A stretch of 64,000 nucleotides of DNA. It comes from Sideroxydans sp. CL21. GTDB taxonomy: Bacteria; Pseudomonadota; Gammaproteobacteria; Burkholderiales; Gallionellaceae. The position numbers and the translations under genes were made by a program. A model generated the notes under the pieces. The model had not been told where the DNA came from. It did not search any database and saw nothing but the letters and a program-made list of their open reading frames with translations. The DNA lies in contig NZ_LR699166.1 of assembly GCF_902459525.1 (NCBI RefSeq), positions 124,001 through 188,000 of the forward strand, given 5' to 3'. Of the stretch, positions 29,499-37,946 are shown piece after piece. The stretch's first letter is position 1. Every line of letters begins with the position of its first letter.

Positions 29499-29512
29499 GG
29501 GGGGCGAACTTG

Positions 29513-30181
29513 GTGGGTCAAAATCGAGTATTCGTTTTTGTTGATGGGTTCAATCTTTATCATGCCATCAACGATCTAAACTGGAATCCCGCTACAAAGC
29601 GGCTCACCAACCACAAGCATCACCTCAAGTGGTTGAATATCACTTCACTTAGCCAAGCGCTCATTCACCCCCAAAATGATGTATTGGTGGGTACATATTA
29701 TTTCTCGGCTTATGCTGGCTGGGTGCCAGTAGATGTACAAGATAGACACCGCGACTATGTGGCCGTGTTGAAATCAACAGGCGTCGTTCCGGTGATGGGG
29801 ACATTTAAGAAGAAACCACGTAAATGCCCCAGTTGCAAACATGAGTGGGATACTCATGAGGAAAAGGAAAGTGACGTCAATATTGCGCTGTACTTATTGC
29901 AGGGTGCTCATGAAAATATTTTCGACAAAGCAATCATTTTCACAGCGGATACTGATCTAGCTCCAGCGATCCGTCTAGTGAGAGAGAAATTCCCACACAA
30001 GGAAGTGCATGTGGCTATTCCAGAGCGTCGTCTAAATCGATCCAAAGCGCTTGAGAATGCAGCTACGGGAAGAATTCGTGTGACTGAGCAGCACTTTGAA
30101 CGAAACCTATTTCCTGCGCAGGTCGCTTTGCAAAGCGGGACGGTCATTAATCGCCCAACGAAATACACGCCACCCAAATAA
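29513..30181 (+). CDS. NYN domain (PIN-like, LabA/DUF88) nuclease
   Basis: A 222-residue protein of the NYN family, PIN-like metal-dependent RNases. The acidic triad is visible: VFVDGFNLYHAI (residues ~8-19), EKESDVNIALYLL (~120-132) and FTADTDLAPAIRLV (~145-158). A short metal-binding-like insert CPSCKHEWDTHEE lies just before the second Asp. The start is uncertain: GTG at 29513 or TTG at 29510, both after GGGGGGCG at 29499-29506. It is the only intact gene of the tRNA-Phe element. Role is inferred: RNA or tRNA cleavage as a toxin- or defence-like cargo is possible, but no antitoxin-like partner protein is seen. Confidence 0.83.
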   Translation: MGQNRVFVFVDGFNLYHAINDLNWNPATKRLTNHKHHLKWLNITSLSQALIHPQNDVLVGTYYFSAYAGWVPVDVQDRHRDYVAVLKSTGVVPVMGTFKKKPRKCPSCKHEWDTHEEKESDVNIALYLLQGAHENIFDKAIIFTADTDLAPAIRLVREKFPHKEVHVAIPERRLNRSKALENAATGRIRVTEQHFERNLFPAQVALQSGTVINRPTKYTPPK

Positions 30182-30184
30182 TAC

Positions 30185-30255
30185 TTTCTACAATTCTGTT
30201 AAAGACATTTAAAATGCTGGTCTGCGTGACTGGGAAAAAACAAGAATTGTAGAAA
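30185..30255. repeat. Two 12-bp repeats near the right end, in inverted orientation
   Basis: TTTCTACAATTC at 30185-30196 and its exact reverse complement at 30244-30255. They match the pair at 28275-28306. A degenerate relative, TTTCTACGATTG, lies outside the element at 30386-30397. Confidence 0.7.
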
Positions 30256-30298
30256 GTCAGTAGGCTAAGCGGTTGAACCGCAAGAATGTCGCACGGGC

Positions 30299-30343
30299 TT
30301 GAAAATCCTTGTGTCGGTGGTTCGATTCCGCCCCGGGCCACCA
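30299..30343 (+). repeat. Right attachment repeat (partial tRNA-Phe)
   Basis: Exact 45-bp copy of the 3' end of tRNA-Phe, without the 5' half, so it is not a tRNA gene. It marks the original chromosomal 3' end displaced by integration. Confidence 0.93.
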
Positions 30344-30352
30344 ATATCTGAA

Positions 30353-30378
30353 GGGCTCGCAAAGGTGCGAGCCCTTTT
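30353..30378 (+). terminator. Probable original tRNA-Phe terminator
   Basis: 9-bp stem GGGCTCGCA/TGCGAGCCC with loop AAGG, then four T, placed at the same distance from the tRNA end as the terminator at 28248. It likely served the tRNA before integration. Confidence 0.8.
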
Positions 30379-30420
30379 AATTTAATTTCTACGATTGTCA
30401 TCGTGGTGCTTGGGATTGAA

Positions 30421-30816
30421 GTGAAAAGTGCGACGTGGATTATTTCGCTGGCGCCCCTACTGCTAAGTGCCTGTGCCATTGCTTCGTGGAATAGCGATTC
30501 ACGCCAGGATTTGGAGGTCGGGGTGAAGAGTTTTCAAGAAGGTGACATGGCGACCGCAACGCTGGTACTGAATCATCTATTGAATCACTCTCTCTATGAC
30601 GGATTGGCCGCAAAGGGAGACCAGGTAACAGCGCACAAATATCTGGCGTTTATACATTGCATCAATGACGAAGTCGCGCAGTGCCGGAGCGAATTCAAAA
30701 AGGCGCTGGAGATCAATCCGCATTTCAAACTGAAACCGGAAGAGGCGGGACATCCCGAATGGGGTCCGGCGTTTCGCGAAGCGCATGCCGCTTTCATCTT
30801 GCAGCAAGGTAACTAA
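30421..30816 (+). CDS. TssQ-like TPR lipoprotein
   Basis: A 131-residue lipoprotein: hydrophobic start with lipobox LSAC (Cys near residue 18), then a compact TPR-like helical domain containing DLEVGVKSFQEGDMATA, AHKYLAFIHCI and EEAGHPEWGPAFREA. This pattern resembles the TssQ-family lipoproteins that accompany some type VI secretion clusters, but no T6SS genes are in this window, so a secretion role is not claimed. The GTG at 30421 gives the best signal peptide; GTGs at 30403 and 30406 are in frame. It lies just outside the right end of the tRNA-Phe element. Confidence 0.7.
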   Translation: MKSATWIISLAPLLLSACAIASWNSDSRQDLEVGVKSFQEGDMATATLVLNHLLNHSLYDGLAAKGDQVTAHKYLAFIHCINDEVAQCRSEFKKALEINPHFKLKPEEAGHPEWGPAFREAHAAFILQQGN

Positions 30817-30876
30817 AATAAAAACCGCGGGGCTATCTCTAGCACCGGCGGCAGATACAAGCAAATAATTTGTGAG

Positions 30877-31302
30877 CTAGCGTGTCAGACTGAGCGATTT
30901 GGTTCCGGATTGTGCCGCACACCCGTATGCACTAATACACTGGCCAGTAAGCGGAACGCCATTCACGATGGCATTTACTGTGCTGGTTGAAGTGGTAATG
31001 GCAACACTAATCAGATAAATAAAATGCTGAGTTCCCGAAACAGTATTCAAGCAGGTATTTGTCTGGCTGGTTGATCCAGTTCCATTTACCAGCGTTACCG
31101 TGGGAAGCGGGTTTTGTACAGTGCAAATCACGGTCACACCACTTGCGGCGGCAGGTTGTGTGAAGCTCGAATCGACATAACCCACTGTCCATGTGCCATC
31201 GTATGTGGGGCCACCGCCACCGCCAGCAAGGCATCCTGCCAAGAGCGACGCCGCCAACACCGGAACAATAAGTCCGACAATTGAAGTGATCTTGAATCGC
31301 AT
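30877..31302 (-). CDS. Small Ser/Thr/Gly-rich lipoprotein, unknown
   Basis: A 141-residue predicted lipoprotein with signal peptide and lipobox LAGC (Cys near residue 24), followed by a Gly-rich linker. The mature part is rich in Thr, Ser, Val and Asn, with four Cys residues that could form two disulfides (ICTVQ, NTCLN, GQCIS, YGCAA). It looks like a small beta-rich surface or periplasmic protein. Nothing specific is recognised. It is transcribed opposite to its neighbours. Confidence 0.6.
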   Translation of the reverse strand: MRFKITSIVGLIVPVLAASLLAGCLAGGGGGPTYDGTWTVGYVDSSFTQPAAASGVTVICTVQNPLPTVTLVNGTGSTSQTNTCLNTVSGTQHFIYLISVAITTSTSTVNAIVNGVPLTGQCISAYGCAAQSGTKSLSLTR

Positions 31303-31553
31303 TTTCCGAGCCCCCCAGTAATTTCGGCAACAATAACTTAAATACTATCGTTTGCGCAATAAACTCCGGCGCCCACCACGCTTTAAGACAACGCCCGGCA
31401 GTTGGCACATCCAGGCCCATTGGTGCGTAAAAGTGGAACTGAAAAAGACGGTCTTTGCATTTCTATGACCTGCATAGACAGGCTATGGCATTATGACAAA
31501 GCAGAAGCCAGGGGTGGCGATCGCAGTTTCGAAGCGTGGGGGATAAATCAAGC

Positions 31554-33596
31554 ATGGGCAGCACACCGTTCTGGAAAAAGATGTTGATGCTCGGGAATAC
31601 CACCGTGCTATCCCTCTTGCTGGCGACGCTTTCCATCTTCAGTGTTTTGTTGCTTTACTACACGCAGAATCCCTTCCTTGAAGCTTTTGAGGCTAGGACA
31701 TACGATCTTCGCTTCAGGGACCTGCGCGGTCCGATCCAGCCCAATCCGGACATCGGGATTATCGCCATCGACGAGAAGAGCATCGCCGAACTGGGGCGCT
31801 ATCCCTGGAGCCGCGACCGCTATGCGCCGCTTTTGGACAGGCTGGCCGCCGCAAAAGTGAAGGCCGTGATGTTTGACGCATTTTTCCCCGAGCATGATAC
31901 CGCCGCGAATGACAAGAACTTTGCTGCGGCCATCAGGCGCGCGGGAAATGTTGTGCTGGGGACGACTTTCGATTTCGACAAGAATGGCCGTGTAGCCACT
32001 GTTACCCGCAGCTTGCCGGAGATCGAGCGCGGCGCGATCGGGATCGGGCATATCAATCAGTTGCCGGACGACGATGGTGTGATTCGCCGCAATCCGCTGT
32101 TGATCGAAGCGGATGGCAAGCAGGTTCCCTCGTTGGGATTGATGGCGGCGATGCTGGCGCTGGGGGAAACGAAGTTCGCCACCGAGGACTTCGATATCGC
32201 GCTGGGAAACCATGACATTCCGGTGGATGCCGAAAATCGAATGTGGATCAACTACGTAGGCGGCCCGGGCATTTATCCGCGGTATTCCTTTGTGGACGTG
32301 ATGAATGGGCGCATTCCCGCAGAGAAATTGAAAGGCAAAATATTATTCATCGGTGCGACCGCATTGGGCATCTACGACATGCGCGTTACGCCATTCAGCG
32401 GCAATACTCCGGGGGTGGAGTTGCACGCCACCATCGCCGACGACATCATCAGCGGGCGTTACATTCGCCAAGGGGGCATGGAGGCGCTGATCGATATGTT
32501 CTTCATCGTTGCGATGGGGGCGGTTGCATTTTTCCTGACCACCCGCCTGCGCCTGTATGGAGCGATTCCGGCAACAGCCGTATTGATAGCCGGGTACGTC
32601 TGGTTCACTTATTACATGTTCAACGCGGGTCAATGGATCAACATGATCTATCCGGTCATTTCGGCGGTCATTGCCGTACTGGTCGGAGGGGGCTTCCGCT
32701 ATCTGGTATTGGAACGAAGTGCGCGTGAAATGCGCTCGATGTTTTCCAGCTATCTGTCCCCCAAGCTTGTTGCGCGACTGGAGAAGGATCCCGAGGCGGC
32801 CAGGATAGGCGGGGATAACAAGGAAGTGACAGTACTGTTTACCGACATCAAGGGATTCACTTCCTTCAGCGAAGCGCATCCGCCACAGGAGGTGGTGTCA
32901 CGCCTCAACGAATATCTGGGGGCGATGGTGCAAGTGATCGAACAGCATGACGGCACCATAGACAAATTCATCGGTGACGGCATCATGGCCTATTGGGGGG
33001 CGCCGCTGGCGCAACCCGACCATGCGAAGCTGGCTATCGATTGCATCAGGGCGATCCATGTGCGGATGGAAGCGTTACGTACCCAATGGAAGGAAAGAGG
33101 AGTTGAACCGTTCAGTATCCGCGGCGGAATCCAGTCCGGAGAGGTGGTGGCGGGCAACGTCGGCCTTGCGGGCAAGAAAATGGAATACACCGTCATCGGC
33201 GATACAGTGAATCAGGCCGCACGTCTTGAAGGATCGGCAAAATATTACGGCGTTACCTACCTGGTTGGCGAAGAAACCTATCAAATGACACGTGAAATGT
33301 GCCGATACAGGGAGTTGGACAAGATACGCGTTGTGGGTAAACAACTCCCCGTTACCATCTATGAGCCTCTGGAAGGTATGTCTGCGCTGGATTTCCCGAT
33401 GGCGGCCCGTTTTGAAGCTGCGCTGGCCTTGTACCGGGCCGGGGAATGGGAAAAAGCACAAGCAGCATTTTCAACTGTGCTCGATGCCGCACTTGAGGAT
33501 AAACCCAGTAGAATATACTTTGAACGGTGTGGGTATTTCATGCAGAACCCGCCGCCTGAAGATTGGGACGGCGTGTTCAACCGCGAAGAAAAATAA
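31554..33596 (+). CDS. CHASE2-domain class III nucleotide cyclase
   Basis: A 680-residue membrane receptor cyclase. A first transmembrane segment (residues ~15-38) is followed by a periplasmic CHASE2 sensor domain (~40-300; FEARTYDLRFRDLRGP, VMFDAFFPEHD, FIGATALGIYDMRVTP), three closely spaced membrane helices (~310-390), and a cytoplasmic cyclase domain with VTVLFTDIKGFTSFSE (metal-binding Asp) and DKFIGDGIMAYWGAP (second metal Asp). VIGDTVNQAARLE provides the substrate-recognition segment; the residues seem compatible with ATP, so cAMP is the likely product (inference). It precedes the large NHL protein by 70 bases, suggesting a functional link. The ATG at 31554 is chosen; a GTG at 31536 is an alternative. 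Confidence 0.9.
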   Translation: MGSTPFWKKMLMLGNTTVLSLLLATLSIFSVLLLYYTQNPFLEAFEARTYDLRFRDLRGPIQPNPDIGIIAIDEKSIAELGRYPWSRDRYAPLLDRLAAAKVKAVMFDAFFPEHDTAANDKNFAAAIRRAGNVVLGTTFDFDKNGRVATVTRSLPEIERGAIGIGHINQLPDDDGVIRRNPLLIEADGKQVPSLGLMAAMLALGETKFATEDFDIALGNHDIPVDAENRMWINYVGGPGIYPRYSFVDVMNGRIPAEKLKGKILFIGATALGIYDMRVTPFSGNTPGVELHATIADDIISGRYIRQGGMEALIDMFFIVAMGAVAFFLTTRLRLYGAIPATAVLIAGYVWFTYYMFNAGQWINMIYPVISAVIAVLVGGGFRYLVLERSAREMRSMFSSYLSPKLVARLEKDPEAARIGGDNKEVTVLFTDIKGFTSFSEAHPPQEVVSRLNEYLGAMVQVIEQHDGTIDKFIGDGIMAYWGAPLAQPDHAKLAIDCIRAIHVRMEALRTQWKERGVEPFSIRGGIQSGEVVAGNVGLAGKKMEYTVIGDTVNQAARLEGSAKYYGVTYLVGEETYQMTREMCRYRELDKIRVVGKQLPVTIYEPLEGMSALDFPMAARFEAALALYRAGEWEKAQAAFSTVLDAALEDKPSRIYFERCGYFMQNPPPEDWDGVFNREEK

Positions 33597-33666
33597 CGCG
33601 GCAAGAACAATAACCCAAGCGGACTTGGGTCGGACAATACAATTACTACTTGAATAGGCTAGGGAT

Positions 33667-36600
33667 ATGAGAAATATATTCATCGTAATTTCGTTACTGC
33701 TTTTTTCTTCCAGTGTATGGGCGGCTGATGCCGGAACCGGCGCGACCAACGGCTTTTCCAAAGCCGACTTCCGAAGTGAAATTCCTGCGCCAAAATTGCG
33801 CAAATTGCTTGGAGTGTATGGCGGCAATCTCTACATCACCGGCCAGGACGGCTCGGTGAATGTTGTTGACCAGGCAGGCAAGACTGTAATGACCCTGGCT
33901 GCGAAAAACGGGGATACGGAATTGCTCAGGAAGCCCGAGGCCGTCTCGGTTGCCAATGCAACCGTCTATGTGGCCGACAGCAAGACAAACCAGATCGTCA
34001 TGTACGACTTGTCCTCGGGCAAGTATACGGGCCGTTTCGGCAGCAAATCGGGCGGCAATCTCGCGAGCGATTTTGCGCTCGACGAGCCGCAGGGCGTCGC
34101 GGTCAATGAAGGCGTGGTGTATGTCGCGGATAGCGGCAATGGGCGGATACAGATGTACGGTATTAACGGTGTCTTCCTGTCCACGCTGGCATTGAGCGCA
34201 ACTCCTGGCAGCGCCGCGGAAAAGGAAAAAACCTACAAACTGGGCGAGCCGACCGATATCGCACTGGATGCGCTGGGTCGGATATACGTGCGTGATGCGG
34301 ATGCGAAATCGGTCAAGATATACGATGCGAAAGGTCTGTATCTGCGTTCGCTGCCGAAAAACGGCAAGCCCGTTGCGATGTGCGTGGCGGAAGACGGAAT
34401 CTATGTTGCGGATGAGACCAGTTCCAGCATCCTGAAATATGATTTTGACGCCAATCCCGAATACAGCTTTGGCTCCAAAGGGGAAGGCAAGGCGCAGTTC
34501 AAGAACTTGTCCGGCTTGGCAGTAGACAAGGCACAGCAAGTGTATGTCGGCGATTCAAAGAAATCGTTGATCGAGGCTTTCGTTGTTGAAGCCGGAAAAG
34601 TACAAGAACAGTTGCCCAAAGTCGCGGGAAGAGCGTCGGTAAAATGGCTGGAGAACATTCCGGCAGAAGTGGGCCAGTTGGCCTGGGATGGCAAGGAAAC
34701 CTTTTATGCCATAGGCAAGGACAAGAAGAGCCTGGTGATTATCCGTAACGGTGCGGTCGCCGGAGCGATCAAGCTGAACGATATGCAACTGGCCGCAGTG
34801 ACGGTCGACAAGTCAGGTGCGGTCTGGGTTGTGGACAAGAAGAATTATCGCGCGGCAAAACTGGACGAGAGCGGCAAGGTACTTTCCAGCCTTGGCAAGG
34901 AAGGCGGCGGAGCCGGGCAATTCGATAATCCGTCGGCGATCGCAATATCGAATTCGGGGATGGTGTTTGTGGCTGACCGGTCCAATCGCAACGTGCAGAT
35001 TTTCCGGGAAGACGGCGTGTTCCTGAACGCTCTGAACGGTGACAATTCGGCCAAAATGAGCTCGCCTGTCGCCATGGCGTTCGACCAGAACGACAATTTG
35101 TACATTCTCGATTCCTCGCGTAAGAGCGTATTGGCTTATGCTGCATCCGGGAAATCGCTCGGTGAATTTGGCAAGACCAAGGACGGAAGTCTGTTGTCTT
35201 CCCCCGTTTCCCTGATTGCGGCGAACGACGAAGTGCTGGTGCTGGACGGAAATCAGGTCAAGGTGTTTTCGCCCAAGGGGCAGTTGGTACGCAGTTTCGG
35301 AGCCAAGGGGAATGGCGTGGGTGCGTTCGACGACCCGGTTGCCATCGCGTATGGCGGCGGCACCAATTTCATGATTTCGGATATTGAGAATAAGCGCATG
35401 CAGGCGTTCAGCACTTTGCTGAAACCGGAAGCACCGCAACAGCTGACGGCACAGGGCAAGGTACATTCCGTCGAGCTGCACTGGTCGCAGGCATCCTCGC
35501 CCTATATCAAGCAGTATCGTATCTACCGCTCCAGGAACGAGGACGAGAATTTTGTGCAGATTGGTACCAGTGCGAACAATCAGTTCGTGGATCCGGATCT
35601 GGATGCGGATGTTCATTACTACTACCGCATCAGCGGGGAAACCTATTTCGGCTATGAAGGTGCGACCAGCGCGGTAGTCGGTGGAGTGCCGACCAAATTT
35701 GTACCGTCGGCCCTTGCGGCCGTACAAGTGCAGACCACGCCGTGGCAGGTGAAAATGAACTGGGCGGCGGTCGACAGCAAATATTTCGGGGCTTACCGGA
35801 TTTATCAAAAAGACGGCGAAAAATTCACCAAGATCGGTGAAGTGACGCAGCCTGAATTCATCAAGGAAGCACTGACTCCCGAGACCAAATATACCTATTA
35901 CGTTTCGATATTGAGCAGCGACGGAACTGAGTCGGAAAAAGTCCCGGTAGAAGCGACCACGCAGATTTTCAACCGCCCGCCGCTTGAGATCGAAGTCGTT
36001 CAGTTGCGCGACGTATTTTCCAACTCCTACAAGATCTACGAACGCGACGGGATCGGCCAGATCAAGCTGACCAACAATACCAACAAAACCATGGAGCGGC
36101 TCAAGGTGACGTTCCAGCTGCGCGATTTCATGGACTTCCCGACCGAAACCAAACTGGACAAGCTGTTGCCGGGGGAAAGTGCGGAAGTTGCGCTCAAGGC
36201 CGTTTTCAACAACAGCATCCTGACGATTACCGAGGACAGTTCCGTGCAGGCAATGATCGAAGCGAGCTATTTCGATGACGGCAAACGCGTGGCATTCAAC
36301 AAGAATCCGACGGTAAATGTCTATGAGAAGCATCGGCTGACATGGGACGATCAGGATCGTTATGCAGCCTTTATCACCCCCAAGGATCCTCCGGTGATGA
36401 GTCTTGTCCGTTCGGTGGTAACTCAATTCAAGGAAACCAAGGATCAGACGCAGCTGGCCGCTGTCGTGTTTGACATGCTGGGTGTTTACGGCATGACTTA
36501 CATTCCGGACCCAACCAATCCCTACCAGATCACTTCGGGCAAGGTGGATACCGTCGATTATGTCCAGTTCCCGCGCGAAACCCTGGAGCGCAAGTCCGGC

Positions 36601-37416
36601 GATTGCGACGACTTGGTGGCACTTTATTCAGCAGCGCTGGAAAGCATGGGGATTGATACACGCGTGCTGGAGGTGCCGGGTCATATGTTCATGATGTTCT
36701 CCGCCGGCATCTTGGCGGACGATGACGGCTATACCATGGACAATATGTACGTGATCTACGAGGGGCGCTTGTGGATTCCGGTGGAAACCACGCTACTGGG
36801 CAGCGCCTTCGTTCCTGCCTGGGAAAAAGGCGCAGCAACCTATTACAAGTGGAAGGACAAAGGCCTCACGGTGCTCGATGCCCATGTTTCCTGGGATAAA
36901 TATAAACCGGCGAGCCTGCCGGACTCTAGCTTGAAGCAAAGTGAGATATCTCGTGCCGAGATCGAAAAGAAATTTCCGTCCGACTACATGTCTGTTTTGA
37001 AGATCAGTTCCCAGACCAAGACGCGGCGTTATCTCAATGCGATCAAAACGAACCCGTCCGATGTGGATGCGCACTTGCAGATGGGCATCATCCTGGCCAA
37101 GGCCGGAGATCGCGACGAAGCGATGAAGTATTTTGACAAGGTACTCACTTTGGAACCCAAGAGTTCTGCAGCAATGAACAATCGCGGCAATATTTTCATG
37201 ATCGAGGATAAATATCAGGACGCACAAAAGGCATATCTGGCGGCGACTCAGATATCTCCCGGTGATGCCAATATATGGGTAAATCTGGCGCGTGCCTATA
37301 AGGCGACCAAAGACGTCAAGAAAGCCAAGGCTGCCTTCGTCAAGGCGCAGTCGATTGATCCCGCGGTCAAGGAAGGACACCGGGCACTGGAATTGGAGCT
37401 ATTGAATACGCTTTGA
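33667..37416 (+). CDS. Exported NHL / FN3 / transglutaminase-like / TPR protein
   Basis: A 1249-residue exported multidomain protein. A signal peptide (residues 1-19, ending VWA) is followed by about ten NHL-type beta-propeller repeats (~40-580; recurring GVAVNEGVVYVADSGNGRIQ-like units), two fibronectin type III-like domains (~590-680 and ~685-775), and an Ig-like region. Then comes a transglutaminase-like domain with Cys in KSGDCDDLVALYS (C980) and His in VPGHMFMMF (~1005), and C-terminal TPRs (~1120-1240). The papain-like Cys/His arrangement suggests a peptidase or cross-linking fold, but activity is unproven. It probably acts in the periplasm or at the cell surface. Its neighbours are the CHASE2 cyclase and a small periplasmic helical protein. 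Confidence 0.8.
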   Translation: MRNIFIVISLLLFSSSVWAADAGTGATNGFSKADFRSEIPAPKLRKLLGVYGGNLYITGQDGSVNVVDQAGKTVMTLAAKNGDTELLRKPEAVSVANATVYVADSKTNQIVMYDLSSGKYTGRFGSKSGGNLASDFALDEPQGVAVNEGVVYVADSGNGRIQMYGINGVFLSTLALSATPGSAAEKEKTYKLGEPTDIALDALGRIYVRDADAKSVKIYDAKGLYLRSLPKNGKPVAMCVAEDGIYVADETSSSILKYDFDANPEYSFGSKGEGKAQFKNLSGLAVDKAQQVYVGDSKKSLIEAFVVEAGKVQEQLPKVAGRASVKWLENIPAEVGQLAWDGKETFYAIGKDKKSLVIIRNGAVAGAIKLNDMQLAAVTVDKSGAVWVVDKKNYRAAKLDESGKVLSSLGKEGGGAGQFDNPSAIAISNSGMVFVADRSNRNVQIFREDGVFLNALNGDNSAKMSSPVAMAFDQNDNLYILDSSRKSVLAYAASGKSLGEFGKTKDGSLLSSPVSLIAANDEVLVLDGNQVKVFSPKGQLVRSFGAKGNGVGAFDDPVAIAYGGGTNFMISDIENKRMQAFSTLLKPEAPQQLTAQGKVHSVELHWSQASSPYIKQYRIYRSRNEDENFVQIGTSANNQFVDPDLDADVHYYYRISGETYFGYEGATSAVVGGVPTKFVPSALAAVQVQTTPWQVKMNWAAVDSKYFGAYRIYQKDGEKFTKIGEVTQPEFIKEALTPETKYTYYVSILSSDGTESEKVPVEATTQIFNRPPLEIEVVQLRDVFSNSYKIYERDGIGQIKLTNNTNKTMERLKVTFQLRDFMDFPTETKLDKLLPGESAEVALKAVFNNSILTITEDSSVQAMIEASYFDDGKRVAFNKNPTVNVYEKHRLTWDDQDRYAAFITPKDPPVMSLVRSVVTQFKETKDQTQLAAVVFDMLGVYGMTYIPDPTNPYQITSGKVDTVDYVQFPRETLERKSGDCDDLVALYSAALESMGIDTRVLEVPGHMFMMFSAGILADDDGYTMDNMYVIYEGRLWIPVETTLLGSAFVPAWEKGAATYYKWKDKGLTVLDAHVSWDKYKPASLPDSSLKQSEISRAEIEKKFPSDYMSVLKISSQTKTRRYLNAIKTNPSDVDAHLQMGIILAKAGDRDEAMKYFDKVLTLEPKSSAAMNNRGNIFMIEDKYQDAQKAYLAATQISPGDANIWVNLARAYKATKDVKKAKAAFVKAQSIDPAVKEGHRALELELLNTL

Positions 37417-37465
37417 TTCGGATGTACCGTAATGATATGAGGCAGCCTAAACCAAGGAGATTTAC

Positions 37466-37858
37466 ATGAAAAGAGTGATCGCGTTGCTGGTGTTGTTGAG
37501 CGCTGTGTGCGCCGCCCCGGCATACAGCGCAGACGATAATCAGGGACTTTCGTTCTGGGAGCGCCTGCGCAGAAAGATCGAAATGCTTACCCCCAAGAAG
37601 AAAATTAGTACGACGACCGCTGTGGGGGGGGTGCGCGGGTCACAGGCCGATGGTGAAGAGGTCTACTGGAAGGGCGAAGCCAACCCCCAGATCGATGCCG
37701 ACGAATTGGCGGATTTCAAGAAAGCCGTTTCATTGGCTGACACGGGCGATATGACGGGAGCCCAGGCCGGATTCTCCGACTTCCTGAAGAAGCATCCCGA
37801 CAGCCGTTTGCGCCCCGATGCCGAAATGGCCCTGGCCCAGCTGCAGCCCAAGAAGTAA
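37466..37858 (+). CDS. Small periplasmic protein with TPR-like C-terminus
   Basis: A 130-residue exported protein. The signal peptide MKRVIALLVLLSAVCAAPAYS is preceded by AAGGAGA. A basic stretch (ERLRRKIEMLTPKKKIS) follows, then a helical segment DFKKAVSLADTGDMTGAQAGFSDFLKKHPDS that looks like one tetratricopeptide repeat. It lies 49 bases after the NHL gene on the same strand, so the two are likely co-expressed. No known family recognised. Confidence 0.65.
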   Translation: MKRVIALLVLLSAVCAAPAYSADDNQGLSFWERLRRKIEMLTPKKKISTTTAVGGVRGSQADGEEVYWKGEANPQIDADELADFKKAVSLADTGDMTGAQAGFSDFLKKHPDSRLRPDAEMALAQLQPKK

Positions 37859-37946
37859 CAAGGCATACGCCGGACGGTTGGCTGGTATTCGGCCCGCCCA
37901 GCAACTATAATCGGCATCCTTGCGAACCCGGATAGTCGTTCATTCC

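Larger units (their letters stand above)
28193..30343. mobile_element. Integrative-element remnant in tRNA-Phe
   Basis: A 2.1-kb segment between two identical 45-bp repeats of the tRNA-Phe 3' end. Contents in order: terminator, two 12-bp repeats, a minus-strand integrase remnant whose 3' end faces the tRNA, a degenerate stretch, a promoter with palindromes, a structured leader with terminator, a NYN nuclease gene, and two more 12-bp repeats. This arrangement (integrase next to the tRNA, repeats at both ends) is the standard result of site-specific tRNA integration. The integrase is truncated, so the element is unlikely to move on its own. Confidence 0.87.

Noticed and set aside
30299..30343. 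Second tRNA-Phe gene
   Set aside because: Only the 3' 45 bases are present; the D-arm and 5' acceptor strand are missing. It is the displaced attachment repeat.
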